64,000 bases of DNA from Desmodus rotundus (GCF_022682495.2 NC_071394.1:31034470-31098469), one strand, 5' to 3'. Positions 35,625-46,394 are shown, counted from the first letter of the stretch. Notes: generated from the letters alone by a model not told the origin. Made by a program: numbers and translations.

Positions 35625-35948
35625 GGTATATTTCATTTTATATGGGAGGAAACTAAAGCAATAAATGGCTGAGTTGAGAGCATTTAAGGCCAGGTTTCAA
35701 GTGCTCATTCCATTAAATCCATTAGGTCCCATAACTTAAAAGGACATGTTCACTTCTACTTTTGAAACACATACCTAAGAAAAATTCTGCAATAGGAATG
35801 AAGCTAAGAAATACAACATAGCTTCTAAGACTGCCTCCTAGGGGGTCTAGGCAGTCTCCTCATTATTTGCTATTGTTATTTAAGAGTTCTTCCCATTTTC
35901 TACAGAAAAAAAGAATTTTGAGGGTGAAACAAGTGAATTTAAAAAAAT
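35625..35948. other. No gene recognised
   Basis: Unassigned AT-rich sequence between L1 and VES. Confidence 0.35.
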
Positions 35949-35954
35949 GGTTCT

Positions 35955-36178
35955 GGCCCTGGCTGGTGTGGTTCAGTGAATTGAGTACCAGCCTATGAAC
36001 CAAAAGGTTACTGGTTCAATTCCCGATCAGAGTAAATGCCTGTGTTGTGGGTTTGGTCCCCAGTTGAGAGCATGTGAGAGGCAACTGATTGATGTTTCTC
36101 TCACACATAGATGTTTCTCTCCCCCTCTTTTTCCCCTCTCTTTCCCTCTCTCTAAAAATATAACTAAATCAAATCTTT
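35955..36178 (+). repeat. VES SINE
   Basis: Sense-strand copy: GGCCCTGGCTGGTGTGGTTC head (A box), B-box GGTTCAATTCC near 36012, a CT-rich stretch (36110-36160) and an A-rich tail. TTTAAAAAAA at 35938 and 36180 is a candidate target duplication, but such A-rich words are weak evidence. Confidence 0.93.
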
Positions 36179-36189
36179 TTTTAAAAAAA

Positions 36190-36965
36190 GAGTAGAAAAC
36201 TTGTATTTTTCAGCAGCTGGCAGGAGCACCCTTAATAAGCTCTACTGACATTTCTGTTTTCTTCATCCCACACAGTATTAAGACAAAACCAATCAAGATT
36301 CCTTTGTGCCATGTAGTTTTATTCTTCCATTTACTGCTGGCAAAAAAAAGTGCCAGTGTAGTGTGGAACATCTAGCAGCTCATGGGTGTGTTAAAGTTCT
36401 TAATTGTTGACATGCACTAGTTTTCTTTCAATTGGATTCTTCTGTAACCATGTTGATTCTTTGTCAGATGGCTCCAAAGGGGATTTCATTTAAAAAAATA
36501 ATAATAACTTTGACTCAGCTGACACCAAATTTTGGCAACAGTTAACCAGGAGCAAAATTAACTGAAATTCTTTTAGGTGAGAAAACAACTTTACTGTTCA
36601 AGTGATCTTAGTGAATGTCTATTTCAGCTCACCAACAACGAACTACAGAGGTTGTTGCATTTTATCACTTTTTTTTTGTACAAGATAAAAATACTGGAGT
36701 TTCCGCTCTTGTTTCCTCTTTGCAAAGTTTTGTCAGTTCTCCTCGAGTTAGTTTAAATTCTGCCTCCTTTGTAAAAACCTCAAGATTGAGGTTTCTATTA
36801 CAATAAAAACAATTTTTATAACAATCTTAGCCATCTTGTATTGAACTCATTATATGGAGACAACAGGTTGAAGAGCAATGTGGTAGCTCTGAGTCGGGCC
36901 CCAGAATCTAGATTTCCATAGGGAGCCCCTGGCGATTCTTCATCCGAGGCAAGACGCAAGTTTGG
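36190..36965. other. No gene recognised
   Basis: Unassigned sequence, AT-rich at 36480-36600. No supported feature. Confidence 0.35.
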
Positions 36966-36969
36966 GAAA

Positions 36970-37110
36970 GCAGATGAATGATTAAGCCATGGGTGCTAGA
37001 CACCCCTTGAATGCAGAGTGCTCAAGTTTGAATCCTAACTCCACCACACACACTGTGGTCTTAGGAAAGTTTTCTATTTGTATAATGATAACAATCCCTA
37101 TTCCATAGCA
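36970..37110 (-). repeat. MIR SINE, antisense
   Basis: 'caagtttgaatcctaactcc' near 37024, then 'actgtggtcttaggaaagtt' near 37051: the MIR tRNA-side and core in antisense order. Confidence 0.6.
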
Positions 37111-37289
37111 TCCTGGTGATATTAAAATAAAATAGTATCTACAAGATTTGGGGGACCTGGTTGAAGAAAAATAATTGCAAAATATCTTAAATTTACAAAT
37201 TGTACAAAAACATATGACCACATGAAAACATTGCTAGGGCCCTCAAGTTTCATTAGCTTTATGGAAAATCCACTGCTAAGTAGCTGTTA

Positions 37290-37490
37290 ATTTATTGTGC
37301 TCAGGATTGGTGGATATTGTTCCATGCAGTTCTTACAACAAACTCATGAGAAAAGGGTTATCTCCACTTTATAATAGAACGATCAAATCAGAGGCTTAGG
37401 GAGAAGGTGGCCTGCCCAAGACTATACCAAAAACAGTGGCAGTGCAAACTCAGGTCTCTCATGTCCCAAAGCCAACTAGTGTTGCCAGGA
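37290..37490 (+). repeat. MIR SINE
   Basis: 'gcagttcttacaacaaactc' near 37327, 'gaggcttagggagaagg' near 37391, 'cctgcccaagactatacc' near 37411 and 'gcaaactcaggtctctcatg' near 37444. Confidence 0.7.
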
Positions 37491-37668
37491 CTACATACTG
37501 AACATGCACATTGCCTTGATTAATCCTCTTTTTATATGAATGACTGTGTCAAAGTTAACAGTTAACATGTGTGGTTCAGTTTCTCTACCCATTATAAAGA
37601 ATACACTTTAAAAATATACATAAAATATAAAAATATATAAAGAACAAACCATTTATCTACGGTCTCAT

Positions 37669-38764
37669 CATGTAATACTGATTTAATGGTGATGAACTCC
37701 TTTAGCTTTTTCTTGTCTGGGGAGCTCTTTATCTGTCCTTTGATTCTAAATAATAGCTTTCATGGGTAGAGTAGTCTTGGTTACAGATCCTTACTTTTCA
37801 TGACTTTGAATATTTTGCACCAATCCCTTCTGGACTGCAAAGTTTCTGTTGAGAAACCAGCGGATAGTCTTATGGTCTTATGGGAGCTCCCTTGTAGGTA
37901 ACTTACTTCTTTTCTCTTGCTGTTTTTAAGATGTTCTCTCTGTCTTTATATATTTTTTAAGATTTTATTTATTTTATTTTTAGAGAGAGAAGTGGGGGAG
38001 AAAGGATGGGAGACAAACATCAATGTGTGGTTGCCTCTCATGTGCCTCCCACTGGGGACCTGGCCCGCAACCCAGGCATGTGCCCTGACTGGGAATCGAA
38101 CCTGCAACCCTTTCATTTGCAGGCTGGCACTCAGTCCACTGAGCCACACCAGCCAGGGCTCTGTTTTTAAACTTTTGCTTTTAAATCATGATATGTCTTG
38201 GTGTGGGCCTCTTTAGGCTTATCTTGTTTGGGACTTTTTATGCTTCCTGGACTTGTGTGTCTATTTCCTTAGTCAGATTAAGGAAGTTTTCTGTCATTTT
38301 TTCAAGTAAGTTTTCAATTGCTTGCTCTTTTTCTTTGTCTAGCACCCCAATGATGTGTATGTTAGTATGCTTAAAATTGCCCCAGAAGCTCCTTAAACTA
38401 TCCTCATATTTTTGGATTCTTTTTTCTTTTTGCTGTTCTGATTGGGTGTTCTCTGCTTCCTTATCTTCCAAATCACTGAACCATTCTACTATTTTTTTCC
38501 ATCTACTCTACTATTGATTGCCCGTAATGTAGTCTTCACTTCAGTTACTGTATTCTGCATTTCTGACTGTTTTATGTTTTCTATCTCCTTTTTTATGCTT
38601 CTTATATCTTTGTTGTAGTTCTCACTGAGACCATCAGTTCCTCCCCTAAGTTCCTTGAGCATCCTTATAACCAGTGTTTTAAACTCTGCAACTGGTAGAT
38701 TGCTTATCTCCATTTTCTTTAGTTCCTTTTCTGGAGTTTTGTCCTGTTCTTTTATTTGGGACAT
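37669..38764 (-). pseudogene. L1 ORF1 pseudogene
   Basis: Remnant of the L1 RNA-binding chaperone ORF1p. The start ATG is the complement of 38762-38764; the first ~90 residues (38764-38489) are Lys/Glu-rich and coiled-coil-like (MSQIKEQ..., ...ELKKMEISNLP). After a stop the frame resumes at 38471 with residues of the RRM-like domain, including a GVLDKEKEQAIENLLEKM stretch. The C-terminal domain continues beyond the VES insertion (DKEKAKG near 37720). It cannot make a full protein because of stops, a frame change and the SINE. Confidence 0.85.
37949..38159 (-). repeat. VES SINE inserted in L1 ORF1
   Basis: Complete minus-strand copy with B-box GGTTCGATTCC near 38095 and head GCCCTGGCTGGTGTGGCTCA ending at 38159. 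The flanking duplication TCTGTCTTTA / TCTGTTTTTA (37939-37948 and 38160-38169) has one mismatch. It is less decayed than its L1 host, so it is younger. Confidence 0.93.
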
Positions 38765-40100
38765 GCTTCCTGGTCTCCATATTTAGGTTGCCTTCTTGTG
38801 TTTGTTTCTATTTATTAGGCTAAAGCTGTTACATCACCCAGTCTCAGTAGCCTTATGTAGTAGGTGTCCTCTATGGCCCAGCAGTGCAGCCTCCTCAGTC
38901 ACTCTGGCTAGGTGCTCCAGGTGCACCTCCCCACCTCGTGTGGGCTGTGTGCTCCCTCCTGTTGTAGTTGAGCCTTAATTGCTTTTGGTACATCAATGGG
39001 AGGGACTTACCCCCAAGCCAATGAACTGCAAAGACTGACCATGACCACTGTGGAGCGTCTCTGTGCAGAAACTGACCCCATGGAGCAGGACTCACTTAGG
39101 TGAGGCTCTGGTGCCCACTGAGTCCTCCCCTTGAGGGTATTACTCACAGAGGTGGCTGTGGTGTTTCCACCTGGCCTGAAGCTGTCCACCAGGTACACTG
39201 GTTTGGGGTCTCCCAGAAGGTGAAGACTAAGGTCAGCTGACCTGGCCAGGGTCTACCATGAGCTAGAAAGTGATCTGCAGATGGCTGCCACTTGTGCTGC
39301 GCTTGGAGGTGCCCAGGAGAGGCCAAGCTACAAATCAAGGCTGGCTGCTGCTAGTGCCAGGCCTAGGGCCACATAGCAAAAGGTACAGGGTATGCAGCGG
39401 CCAGATGCTGCTTGTTTGAGAGATGTTAGGAAGTCTACAGCATGAGCCAAGACAGACCATTTATTTGGACAAACCACTAGAAAAGGCCTGAGTGGGCCTG
39501 AAACTTGGGTGGGGCACAGTCTCAGGGATTACCAGAGCAGGGCGAACAGTGTGAGCCAGGTTAATGAAGACTAAGATATGGCACTTGGCTGCCAGCTCTG
39601 TGGATTAAGGGGTTAGCATGGGTGCCTTTTAAGCTGCTGCTCCAGTGCTGGAGCTCAGAGCAAGTAAGTTTGACTAAGTCCATGCAGGCCCTTTAAGAGC
39701 AACACCTGGGACTCCAGACGCCCTCCATCTCACTCAGCCACAATCCCCACTGGTTTTCACAGCAAAAAGTTATGGGGACTTCTCTCTCCATTATTGGAAA
39801 TATGGGCTGGGGAGCCTTGTGTGGGACTGGGACCCTTTGCTTTTCAGGGGGGACCTCCACTGCCAAGATATCCCTCCCAATTTTTAATTGCCAAATGTGG
39901 GTGAGGGGCCAGCTCATTCTGTTTCTTTACCCCTCATACTAGTCTCCAAGTGCCTTCTTCTTAGTTACAGGACTTCTGTTCAGATAGATTTCAGGCAGTT
40001 TGAATGATGGCTATTCTGTAGTTTAGTTGTAATATTGATGTGGTTATGTGAGGGTGTGAATACTGCATTTAGCTATGCTGCCATCTTGACCAGATGCCCC

Positions 40101-40682
40101 TAATAAATTTTCAACAAAATATTTTAAAAGATTGTTACAATAGTATTACACTTTGGGGAAATAATTCAAATAACACTGAAGTGTATAAAGTTAAAAAGTA
40201 AAATTACCAGGCTTTAAGAATGTGAACTAAATTCATGCTCCAAATCTCTGCTTCCTTATTAAGCTCTGAGAAGTTATTTTAAAGATACAAAAAGGAAGGA
40301 AGGAGGGAGGGAAGGAAAGAAGGGAAGGGAAAGGAAGGAGGGAGTGAGGAACGTGAAAGACAATATAGCCATCCTTGAAATCCTCTCCATAAGGGCTGAG
40401 AGGCTTTCCTTAGGGAAGCAGAGCTGTGAAACCACATGGTAAGTGGAGGCACCCATCTTATAACCTCTGTGTAGGAACTAGTACATCCAAGCCACAGGGG
40501 AAATGAAGCCCAGGGTGAAGAAAGAGTTGCAGCCCAGGTGGCAGAAGGTGAGCTCACCCAAGCTCTGAAAAGGCCGGCACCATCCAAAAGAGACAAAAGT
40601 CTCAACAAAAGGAAGAACTTGCACCTGGGAAAACAGTTGCCAGAACAATGAGGACTCGAACACTGGAGATTTCAGATCCTCG
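40101..40682. other. No gene recognised; purine repeat
   Basis: Unassigned sequence. An imperfect AAGG/GGGA purine tract occupies 40289-40348. Minus-strand frames of 60-109 codons over it are driven by this repeat. Confidence 0.5.
40289..40348. repeat. (GGAA)n-type purine tract
   Basis: About 60 bp of AAGGAAGG/AGGGAGGG units on the plus strand. The Ser/Pro/Phe-rich minus-strand frame there reflects the repeat. Confidence 0.92.
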
Positions 40683-40872
40683 GAGACAGCTGCATGCTGG
40701 AATCACCTGGGAGTTTTCATGAGCCTGATGCCCGCTGCTCCCAGACAAGGCTTAATTGCTTCCCAGATTTCACCACTGCCCCAGTGAAGTCAGACTGTGT
40801 TGAGATGGGACTCAGCATCAGTTTTTTTGAAGTTCCCAGGTGATTTGAATGTGCAGCCACACATCACAGGTT
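40683..40872 (+). repeat. MER5-type hAT-Charlie MITE
   Basis: 'ggaatcacctgggagttttc' near 40699 and 'gttcccaggtgatttgaatg' near 40833 with 'gcagccacacatcac' are the two inverted arms of MER5A-like elements, with the 'agtgaagtcagactgtgttg' core between them. Old and non-coding. Confidence 0.8.
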
Positions 40873-40893
40873 GATTTCAGGTGTTCAGCAGGG

Positions 40894-41084
40894 CAGGGAT
40901 GTCAAACTCATTTTCACCGGGGGCCACATCAGCCTCACGGTTGCCTTCAAAGGGCTGAATGTAATTTCAACTCCTTAACAGTTAAGGAGTAGTTACATTT
41001 ATACAGTCCTAAAATTATTTTGGCCCTTTGAAGGCAATAGCAAGGCTGATGTGGCCCCCAGTGAAAATGAGTTTGACACCCCTG
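40894..41084. mobile_element. 191-bp near-palindromic hAT MITE (copy 2)
   Basis: Same family and length as the copy at 9013, with outer ends CAGGGATGTCAAACTCATTT and, on the other strand, CAGGGGTGTCAAACTCATTT. The flanking 8-bp duplication is CAGCAGGG / CAGTAGGG (40886-40893 and 41085-41092; one mismatch). Its core is the reverse complement of the copy-1 core, so the two insertions are in opposite orientation although their ends look alike. Confidence 0.9.
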
Positions 41085-41092
41085 CAGTAGGG

Positions 41093-41870
41093 AATCAAGT
41101 CCATGAAATAAGAGGAGGCTATAACACAACACATAATCATAAGAAAGAATCCCCTAAAGATGCTGAAAATAAAAATACATATCATTGTTGACAGCAAAAA
41201 TATAATAATGGTCTGATATTAAACTGGGCGTGACCTTGACATCAGTCTCTTTAGATGAGTCACTTCCCAGCATTGGTTCAGCCTCTTTCCTCCCCTCTGC
41301 CTGCCTTCCCTCTCTTTCTTATTCCCCGTCCTAGATTCTATAAATATTCAAAAGAGCGTTACACAAAAATCCAGCAAATGAGCAACAAAGAAAGTTTCTG
41401 GGAGACCAGCAACTGCAGGTCACGGGAGTTCTGCAAATGTGCTTTCTGACCACCCTTGCTCTCATCTGCCTGAGCCCTGGCAGGATCTGAACTTGGGGAG
41501 GCACACTGGAACTTTCTGTGAGAACACGTGTGGAGGGGCCCTGGAAGAAGAAATACATCTCACTGTATTGTCCTCTACCCCCTTCCCAAGACATTAAAAC
41601 CTGATTAACATGAACAATGGGACCACTTGAAAGGAAAAAATACACTGAAGAAAGGTATGAATGAAAGGGGGTCCTCCACCACCCCCCATCTCTGCCTGGT
41701 CTCAGCAGCTATAGGGAGGGTAGAAGGACTTACTCTATCCTAGGGGCAGCTCTGCATTTGTATGACACTGATGGGGCTGGCAAACACGTGACAGTACAAG
41801 CATGTGACAGACAAGGCAGCAGTGAAGAGACAGACGAGCCTTGACCTCCTGGCTGCCACTAACTTGTTGA
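41093..41870. other. No gene recognised
   Basis: Unassigned, with a CT-rich stretch at 41281-41335. The minus-strand frame at 41331-41645 (104 codons) has no recognisable domain. Confidence 0.4.
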
Positions 41871-41872
41871 GG

Positions 41873-42080
41873 GCCTAGAATGCCTTGGGTTTAAATCTCC
41901 GGTCAATACGTGAGGCAGATGTCTACACTGAGGCATTCAAAGCCTCAGTGTCCGCGCTGGGGGTAACAGTACCTACTCCCACTATGGGGCCAGCAATTAA
42001 ACTGAGTAATGTAAAGGCCCTACTGCAGGGGAGGTACCCAACAGATGGTCAGTCGGTCTGCCCTCCTGAAGGAACCCACC
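41873..42080 (-). repeat. MIR SINE, antisense
   Basis: 'gggtttaaatctccggtcaa' near 41887, 'ctacactgaggcattcaaag' near 41923, 'gggggtaacagtacctactc' near 41959 and 'taatgtaaaggccctactgc' near 42006 follow the antisense MIR order. Confidence 0.65.
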
Positions 42081-42525
42081 ATAACCAAGTCTCAGCTACT
42101 CTCAGAACTGCAGGAACCGAGAGCTGAAACACACAGGTGGTGTCTGTAACACACCCCAAACTGTCTCACAAGCGTGTGCTCTTACTACGCATGTATATCT
42201 CACATATCACAATACCATTCTGATGCCTACTTAAAGGCTGTAAAGGCATCTGGATTTATACAACTTTCTCCAGATGTTTTTCTATACACTGGATTTAATT
42301 TTACCCATGATAAAGGGAGTAAATTTAGCTTTGGAGGCCATTAGCACTTTCAAATTACCAAGACGTTTGGGGAAAAAAAACCCAAAACTTCTACCAGTAA
42401 ATTTGCATCTGAGGGCCCCTGGGCCAGGGCCTTGTTTAATAACCTATTAACCTGCATGAGACTTTTCTCTGGAAGTATATCAGACTTCGCTTGTAATCAC
42501 TTTTAATTAAACTCTTATGGTGGGA
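42081..42525. other. No gene recognised
   Basis: Unassigned, AT-rich in the middle. An A-run lies at 42373-42380. Confidence 0.35.
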
Positions 42526-42526
42526 T

Positions 42527-42965
42527 CACTGTAGATACACACACGGCTTTAAGAAGTTGCAGAGAGAGCCCATGTACCCTTCACCGGTTTCCTCCCATGG
42601 TAGCATCTTACAAAACTATGGTAAATGTCAGACCTGGCATGTTGATATTGAGACAATCAAGATACAGAACTTTTCCATCACTGCAAGGGTCATTCTTGTT
42701 GCTCTTTTATAGCCTTACCCACCTGTACCGCCGCCTTAACACTGGCACCTACTAAAGTGTTCTCCACATGTGTAATTTCATTCTTGTCATTTCAATGTTG
42801 TTATGTGAATGAACTATACAGTATATGATCTTCGGGGGCTGGTTTTTTTCACTCAAGCCTAATTCTCCGGAGGTTCATCCAGAGCATTTCCTGTATCAAC
42901 AGTTTGATCCCTTTTTTCTGCTGAGTATATTCTTCAGGATGATTGGACCACAAATTTTTCACTTT
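42527..42965 (-). repeat. Older L1 3' UTR, antisense (host of a younger L1)
   Basis: 'acttttccatcactgcaagg' near 42669, 'ttttatagccttacccac' near 42704, 'tgaacgaactatac'-like text near 42808, 'tttttcactcaagcctaatt' near 42845 and 'ttctgctgagtatattcttc' near 42916. It breaks at about 42965 where the younger L1 starts, and related L1 text reappears at 46395. Confidence 0.65.
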
Positions 42966-43422
42966 TTTAAAATAACTTTTTTAAATTGCAGTTGACATAC
43001 AACATTATATTAGTTTCATATGTACAACAGTGATTAGGCATTTATATAACCTATGAGTGATCACAGCAAGAAGTCTAGTGCCCATTTCACAACATAGGCA
43101 TTACCATATTACTGGCTATGTTCCCTGTGCTGTATTTTGCATCCCGTGACCATTTTGGAACTACCAAATTGTGCTTCTTAATTCTTTCCCCCTTTTCGCC
43201 CATCCCCCCAACCACCTATCCCATCTGGCAACCATCAAAATGTTCTCTGTATCTATGAATTTGTTTCTACTTTGTTTGTTCATTTATTTTGTTCTTTAGA
43301 TTCACTTGGCATTTGTCTTTCTCTGACTTATTTCATTCAGCATAATGCCCTCTAGGTTCATCCATGTTGTTGCAGATGGCAAGATTTCTTTTTTATGGCT
43401 GAGTCATATTCCATTGTGTATA

Positions 43423-44120
43423 AGACAAGGGCTGCCTGGGAAAAGTCCAGCCATTGTTATAATGAGAATGGTTTGTGAGACATCAATGTAACCTGGCAAT
43501 CAAGGAGAGTGGACTGGAATGCGCATGCGTGAACAATGACGACTTCACTCTACTAGTCAGTGGGGGCAGTAGATGCTGTTGAGTGAGCTTGTGTACTGTG
43601 TGGCCATCCCATTTAAAATGACTGAGCAAATAAGGCCAATGGATCTGCATCAAATTTTGTGTTAGCTTGAACATTCCTCCGTGGAAACTATTCAGATGAT
43701 TCAGAAGGCCGCAGCTATGGGCAACTGGTGATTGGCAGCTTCGTTACAACGATGTGCCTGTTCATGCATTTCACGCAGAATTTTTTAGTGAACTATCAAA
43801 TCACCCAGGTGACTCAGCCCCCCCTAAGCCCACATTTGGCACCCTGCGACTTCTGCCTTTTCCAAAACTAGAATCACCTTTGAAAGGGAAGAGATTTCAG
43901 ACCATTGATGAGATTCATGAAAATATAACGGGGCAGCTGATGGTGACTGGGAGAACTGTGTGAGGTCCCAATGTGCCTACTTTGAAGGGGACTGAGGCAT
44001 CATTGTCCTATGTGCAATGTTTTTTGTATTTTGTATCTTCTTCAATAAATGTCTCTTAGAAATGTCTCTTATGAAATGTTTTTCATAGTACAAGGCTGGA
44101 TACTTTCTGGACAGAATTCG
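43423..44120 (+). mobile_element. Mariner-like DNA transposon, internally deleted
   Basis: A 698-bp element flanked by TA dinucleotides (43421-43422 and 44121-44122), the mariner/Tc1 target. Imperfect inverted ends: CTGCCTGGGAAAAGTCCAGC near 43432 and, from the other side, CTGTCCAGAAAGTATCCAGC (complement of about 44097-44114). Between them are two remnants of a mariner transposase. It interrupts an L1 between 'ccattgtgta' and 'cgtaccac'. Confidence 0.85.
43617..43985 (+). pseudogene. Mariner transposase remnant
   Basis: The ATG at 43617 begins MTEQIRPMDLHQILC, then a stop. A second short segment (SSVETIQMIQKAA) belongs to the N-terminal helix-turn-helix region. The sequence then jumps to the C-terminal part: a degenerate motif YNDVPVHA near 43750 and FPKLESPLKGKRFQTIDEIHEN near 43857-43922. 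Most of the catalytic DDD/DDE domain is deleted, and stops and frame changes break the rest, so it is inactive. Confidence 0.8.
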
Positions 44121-44274
44121 TACGTACCACTCCTTGATCCATTCATGTATTGATGGGCTTCCATATCTTGGCTACTTTGAATAATGCTGCAATTAATATG
44201 AGAATGCATATGTCTTTTCAAATTAGTGTTTTGGGTTTCTTTAGACAAATACCTAGAAGTGGAATTGCTGGGCC

Positions 44275-44550
44275 CTTTTTTGTCTCTTGTTATAGCCATT
44301 GTTTTAAAGTCTATTTTGTCTGATATAAGTATTGCTACTCTAGCTTTTTTAAAATTTCTACTTTCATGAAATATCTTTTTCCATTTCTTTACTTTCAGCC
44401 TGCACCTTTTGATCTGAAGTGAGTCCGCTGTACACAGCACATGTACGGGTCTTGTTTTCTTACCCATTCAGCCACCATATGTCTTTTGATTCGAGTACTT
44501 AATCTATTTGCATTTAAAGTAATTATTGATAGATATGTACTTATTGCCAT
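44275..44550 (-). pseudogene. L1 ORF2 endonuclease-domain fragment
   Basis: The ATG is the complement of 44548-44550. The first residues read MAISTYLSIITLNANRLSTR, then AEWVRKQDPYMCCVQRTHF, and after a frame change KKARVAILISDKIDFKT. This is the N-terminal apurinic endonuclease domain of L1 ORF2p. The catalytic Asn of LNxN is retained, but the conserved Glu of the QETH motif is Arg here (QRTH). It is cut off by the ORF2 deletion at about 44275. Confidence 0.85.
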
Positions 44551-44599
44551 TTTATTGTCCATATTTTTTATCTTTTTTTTCTTCTTCAAGAAGACCCTT

Positions 44600-44985
44600 T
44601 AAAATATCTTGTAATACTAGTTTGGTAATGATGAACTCCTTTAGCTTTTTCTTGTCTGGGTGTTTTCTGCTTCCTTATCTTCCAAATTACTGATTTGATC
44701 CTCTGGTTCATCTATTCTATTTTTTCATCTAATCCACTACTGATTCCCTGTAGTATATTCTTCACTTCAGTTTTATATCTTCATTTCTGAGTGGTTGTTT
44801 TTTATGTTTTCTACCTCCATTTTTATGCTTCCTATCTCTTTGTCTCTGAGACCATCAGTTCTTCCCCTAAGTTCATTGAGCATCCTTATAACCAGTGTTT
44901 TGAACACTGCATCTGGTAGATTGCTTGTCTTCATTTCGTTCAGTTCTTTTTCTGGAGTCTGGTTCTGTTCTTTCATTTGGGACAT
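44600..44985 (-). pseudogene. L1 ORF1 pseudogene, internally deleted
   Basis: The ATG is the complement of 44983-44985, followed by MSQMKEQNQTPEKELNEMKT, parallel to the ORF1 at 38764. Text equivalent to 37720-38445 of the other copy is missing: the sequence passes directly from the ORF1 N-terminal/coiled-coil part to the last C-terminal residues near 44650. Non-functional. Confidence 0.8.
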
Positions 44986-46394
44986 GTTTCTTTGTCTCTT
45001 CACTGAGACTGCCTCCCTGTGTTTGTTTCTATGTAGGTAGAGCTGCTTCATCTCCTGGTAGAATTGTCTTATGTAATAGGTGTCCTTTGGGGCCCAATGG
45101 TGCAGTCTCCCTGGTCACATGAGCCAGGTGCTTCAGGTATGTCCCTTGTGTAGGTTGTGTGCACCCTTGTGTTACAGTTGAGCCTTGACTTCTATTGGCA
45201 CATCAATAGGATGGATTGACCTTCAGGCTGATTTTTGTGAGGACTGGCCATGACTATAGTGGGGGAACTGTTGTGCAAGAGCTAAGCTTACAAAGCAGGA
45301 TTCACTTTAACAGGCTCTGCTGCCTGTCAAGCCTGCCCTTGAGCATGTCATTTGTGGAGGTAGTTTGGTGGTGCTCTGCTATGGTCTGAAGCTGGCCAAT
45401 GGGTATGTTGATTTAGGGGTCCCTTGAGAAGGGCCCTCATGCAGGCCAATGTCAGCCACTACCTGTGCCCTGCCTGGGGTCCTGGCATGAGCTACAAAGT
45501 GATTTGTGGACGGCTTCCACTTATCCACAAAGGGGCTTGAGGATGGGGAGGGTCTTGTAGGTTCTTGGGAGAGGCTAAGCTGTGAACTGAGACCAGCTGC
45601 CACTTGTGCCAGGCTTGGGGATGCTTAGTAAGAGGTACAGGGCATGCCGAGGCTGATGCTACTTGTTTGGGTTTTGTGAACCCTAGAGACATTCTAGGAA
45701 AGTCTGCATCAGGAGCCAAGACAGACTGTTAAGGAAAAGATATTGGAAGCAGCTTTAGTTGGCCCACAAGTTCAGTAGGTAGGGCCTCAGGGAATTATGG
45801 CTAGGGCGCACAGTGTTAGTAGCCAGGCTGAAGGAGACTCGGATGTGGTGCCTGCTTGTGCTGACAGGGGGAGGGCTCAGGAAAGGAACAATGGCCTCTG
45901 CCAGCACTTCTGTATTGGACAAAGCTTTCCCTCTAGCCCTCACCTTGAAGCCAGACAATTCAGTTCCTCCCATATTTCCCTGGTGCTTTTCGGGTTTTGC
46001 CCAAGAGCTGGAGCTCAGAGCAAGCAAGTCCATCAGCAAGCAAATCTGTGTGTGGGCCCTGTAAAAGGAACGCCAGGTACTTCAGAAGCCCTCCATATAA
46101 CTCAGCCACAATCTCCACTGGCTTTCACAGCCAGAAGTTATGGAGACTTCTCCTCTTGGCACTGGAACCCATGGCACTGGAGCCTGGTGTGGGGCTGAGA
46201 CCACTCACTCTTTAGGGGAGACCTCCACAGCCAACATATCCTTCCCAATTTTGAATCCACACACATGGTGTGGGACCGGCCCATCTCACACGTCTATCCT
46301 TCCTACCAGTCTCCATGTGGCTTCTTCTTTATACCCTTAGGTATAGGACTTCTGTTCAGCTAGATTTCAGGCAGTTCTGAATGATGGTTGTTTT

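Larger units (their letters stand above)
37665..40100 (-). mobile_element. L1 5' half: 5' UTR plus ORF1, ORF2 missing
   Basis: Minus-strand L1 that keeps the 5' end, which is unusual because most copies are 5'-truncated. From 40100 leftward it begins GGGGCATCTGGTCAAGATGG and has a GC-richer 5' UTR of about 1.3 kb. It then has ORF1 (38764 to about 37669) and stops at the ORF1 C-terminus; ORF2 and the 3' end are absent. A VES SINE interrupts ORF1 at 37949-38159. The 5' UTR of an L1 normally holds its RNA polymerase II promoter. Frames such as 38895-39338 are within this UTR and are not genes. Confidence 0.85.
42966..46390 (-). mobile_element. Internally deleted L1 with 5' UTR, ORF1, ORF2 ends and a nested mariner
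   Basis: One L1 on the minus strand. The 3' UTR is 42966-43270 ('ttgacatacaacattatatt' near 42993); the ORF2 C-terminal end spans 43270-43422 and 44121-44274. A deletion then removes most of ORF2. The ORF2 start (endonuclease) is 44275-44550, a shortened ORF1 is 44600-44985, and a 5' UTR colinear with that of the L1 at 37665-40100 runs to about 46390. A mariner sits at 43423-44120. The extreme 5' end (about 80 bp) is missing relative to the other copy. All frames are broken. Confidence 0.8.

Noticed and set aside
40279..40608. 109-codon minus-strand frame with Ser/Pro/Phe repeats
   Set aside because: The apparent protein repeat is the translation of a GGAA-type purine tract.
45755..46340. 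Several plus- and minus-strand frames, up to 133 codons
   Set aside because: They fall inside the 5' UTR of a minus-strand L1, colinear with the UTR at 38770-40100, where no gene is expected.
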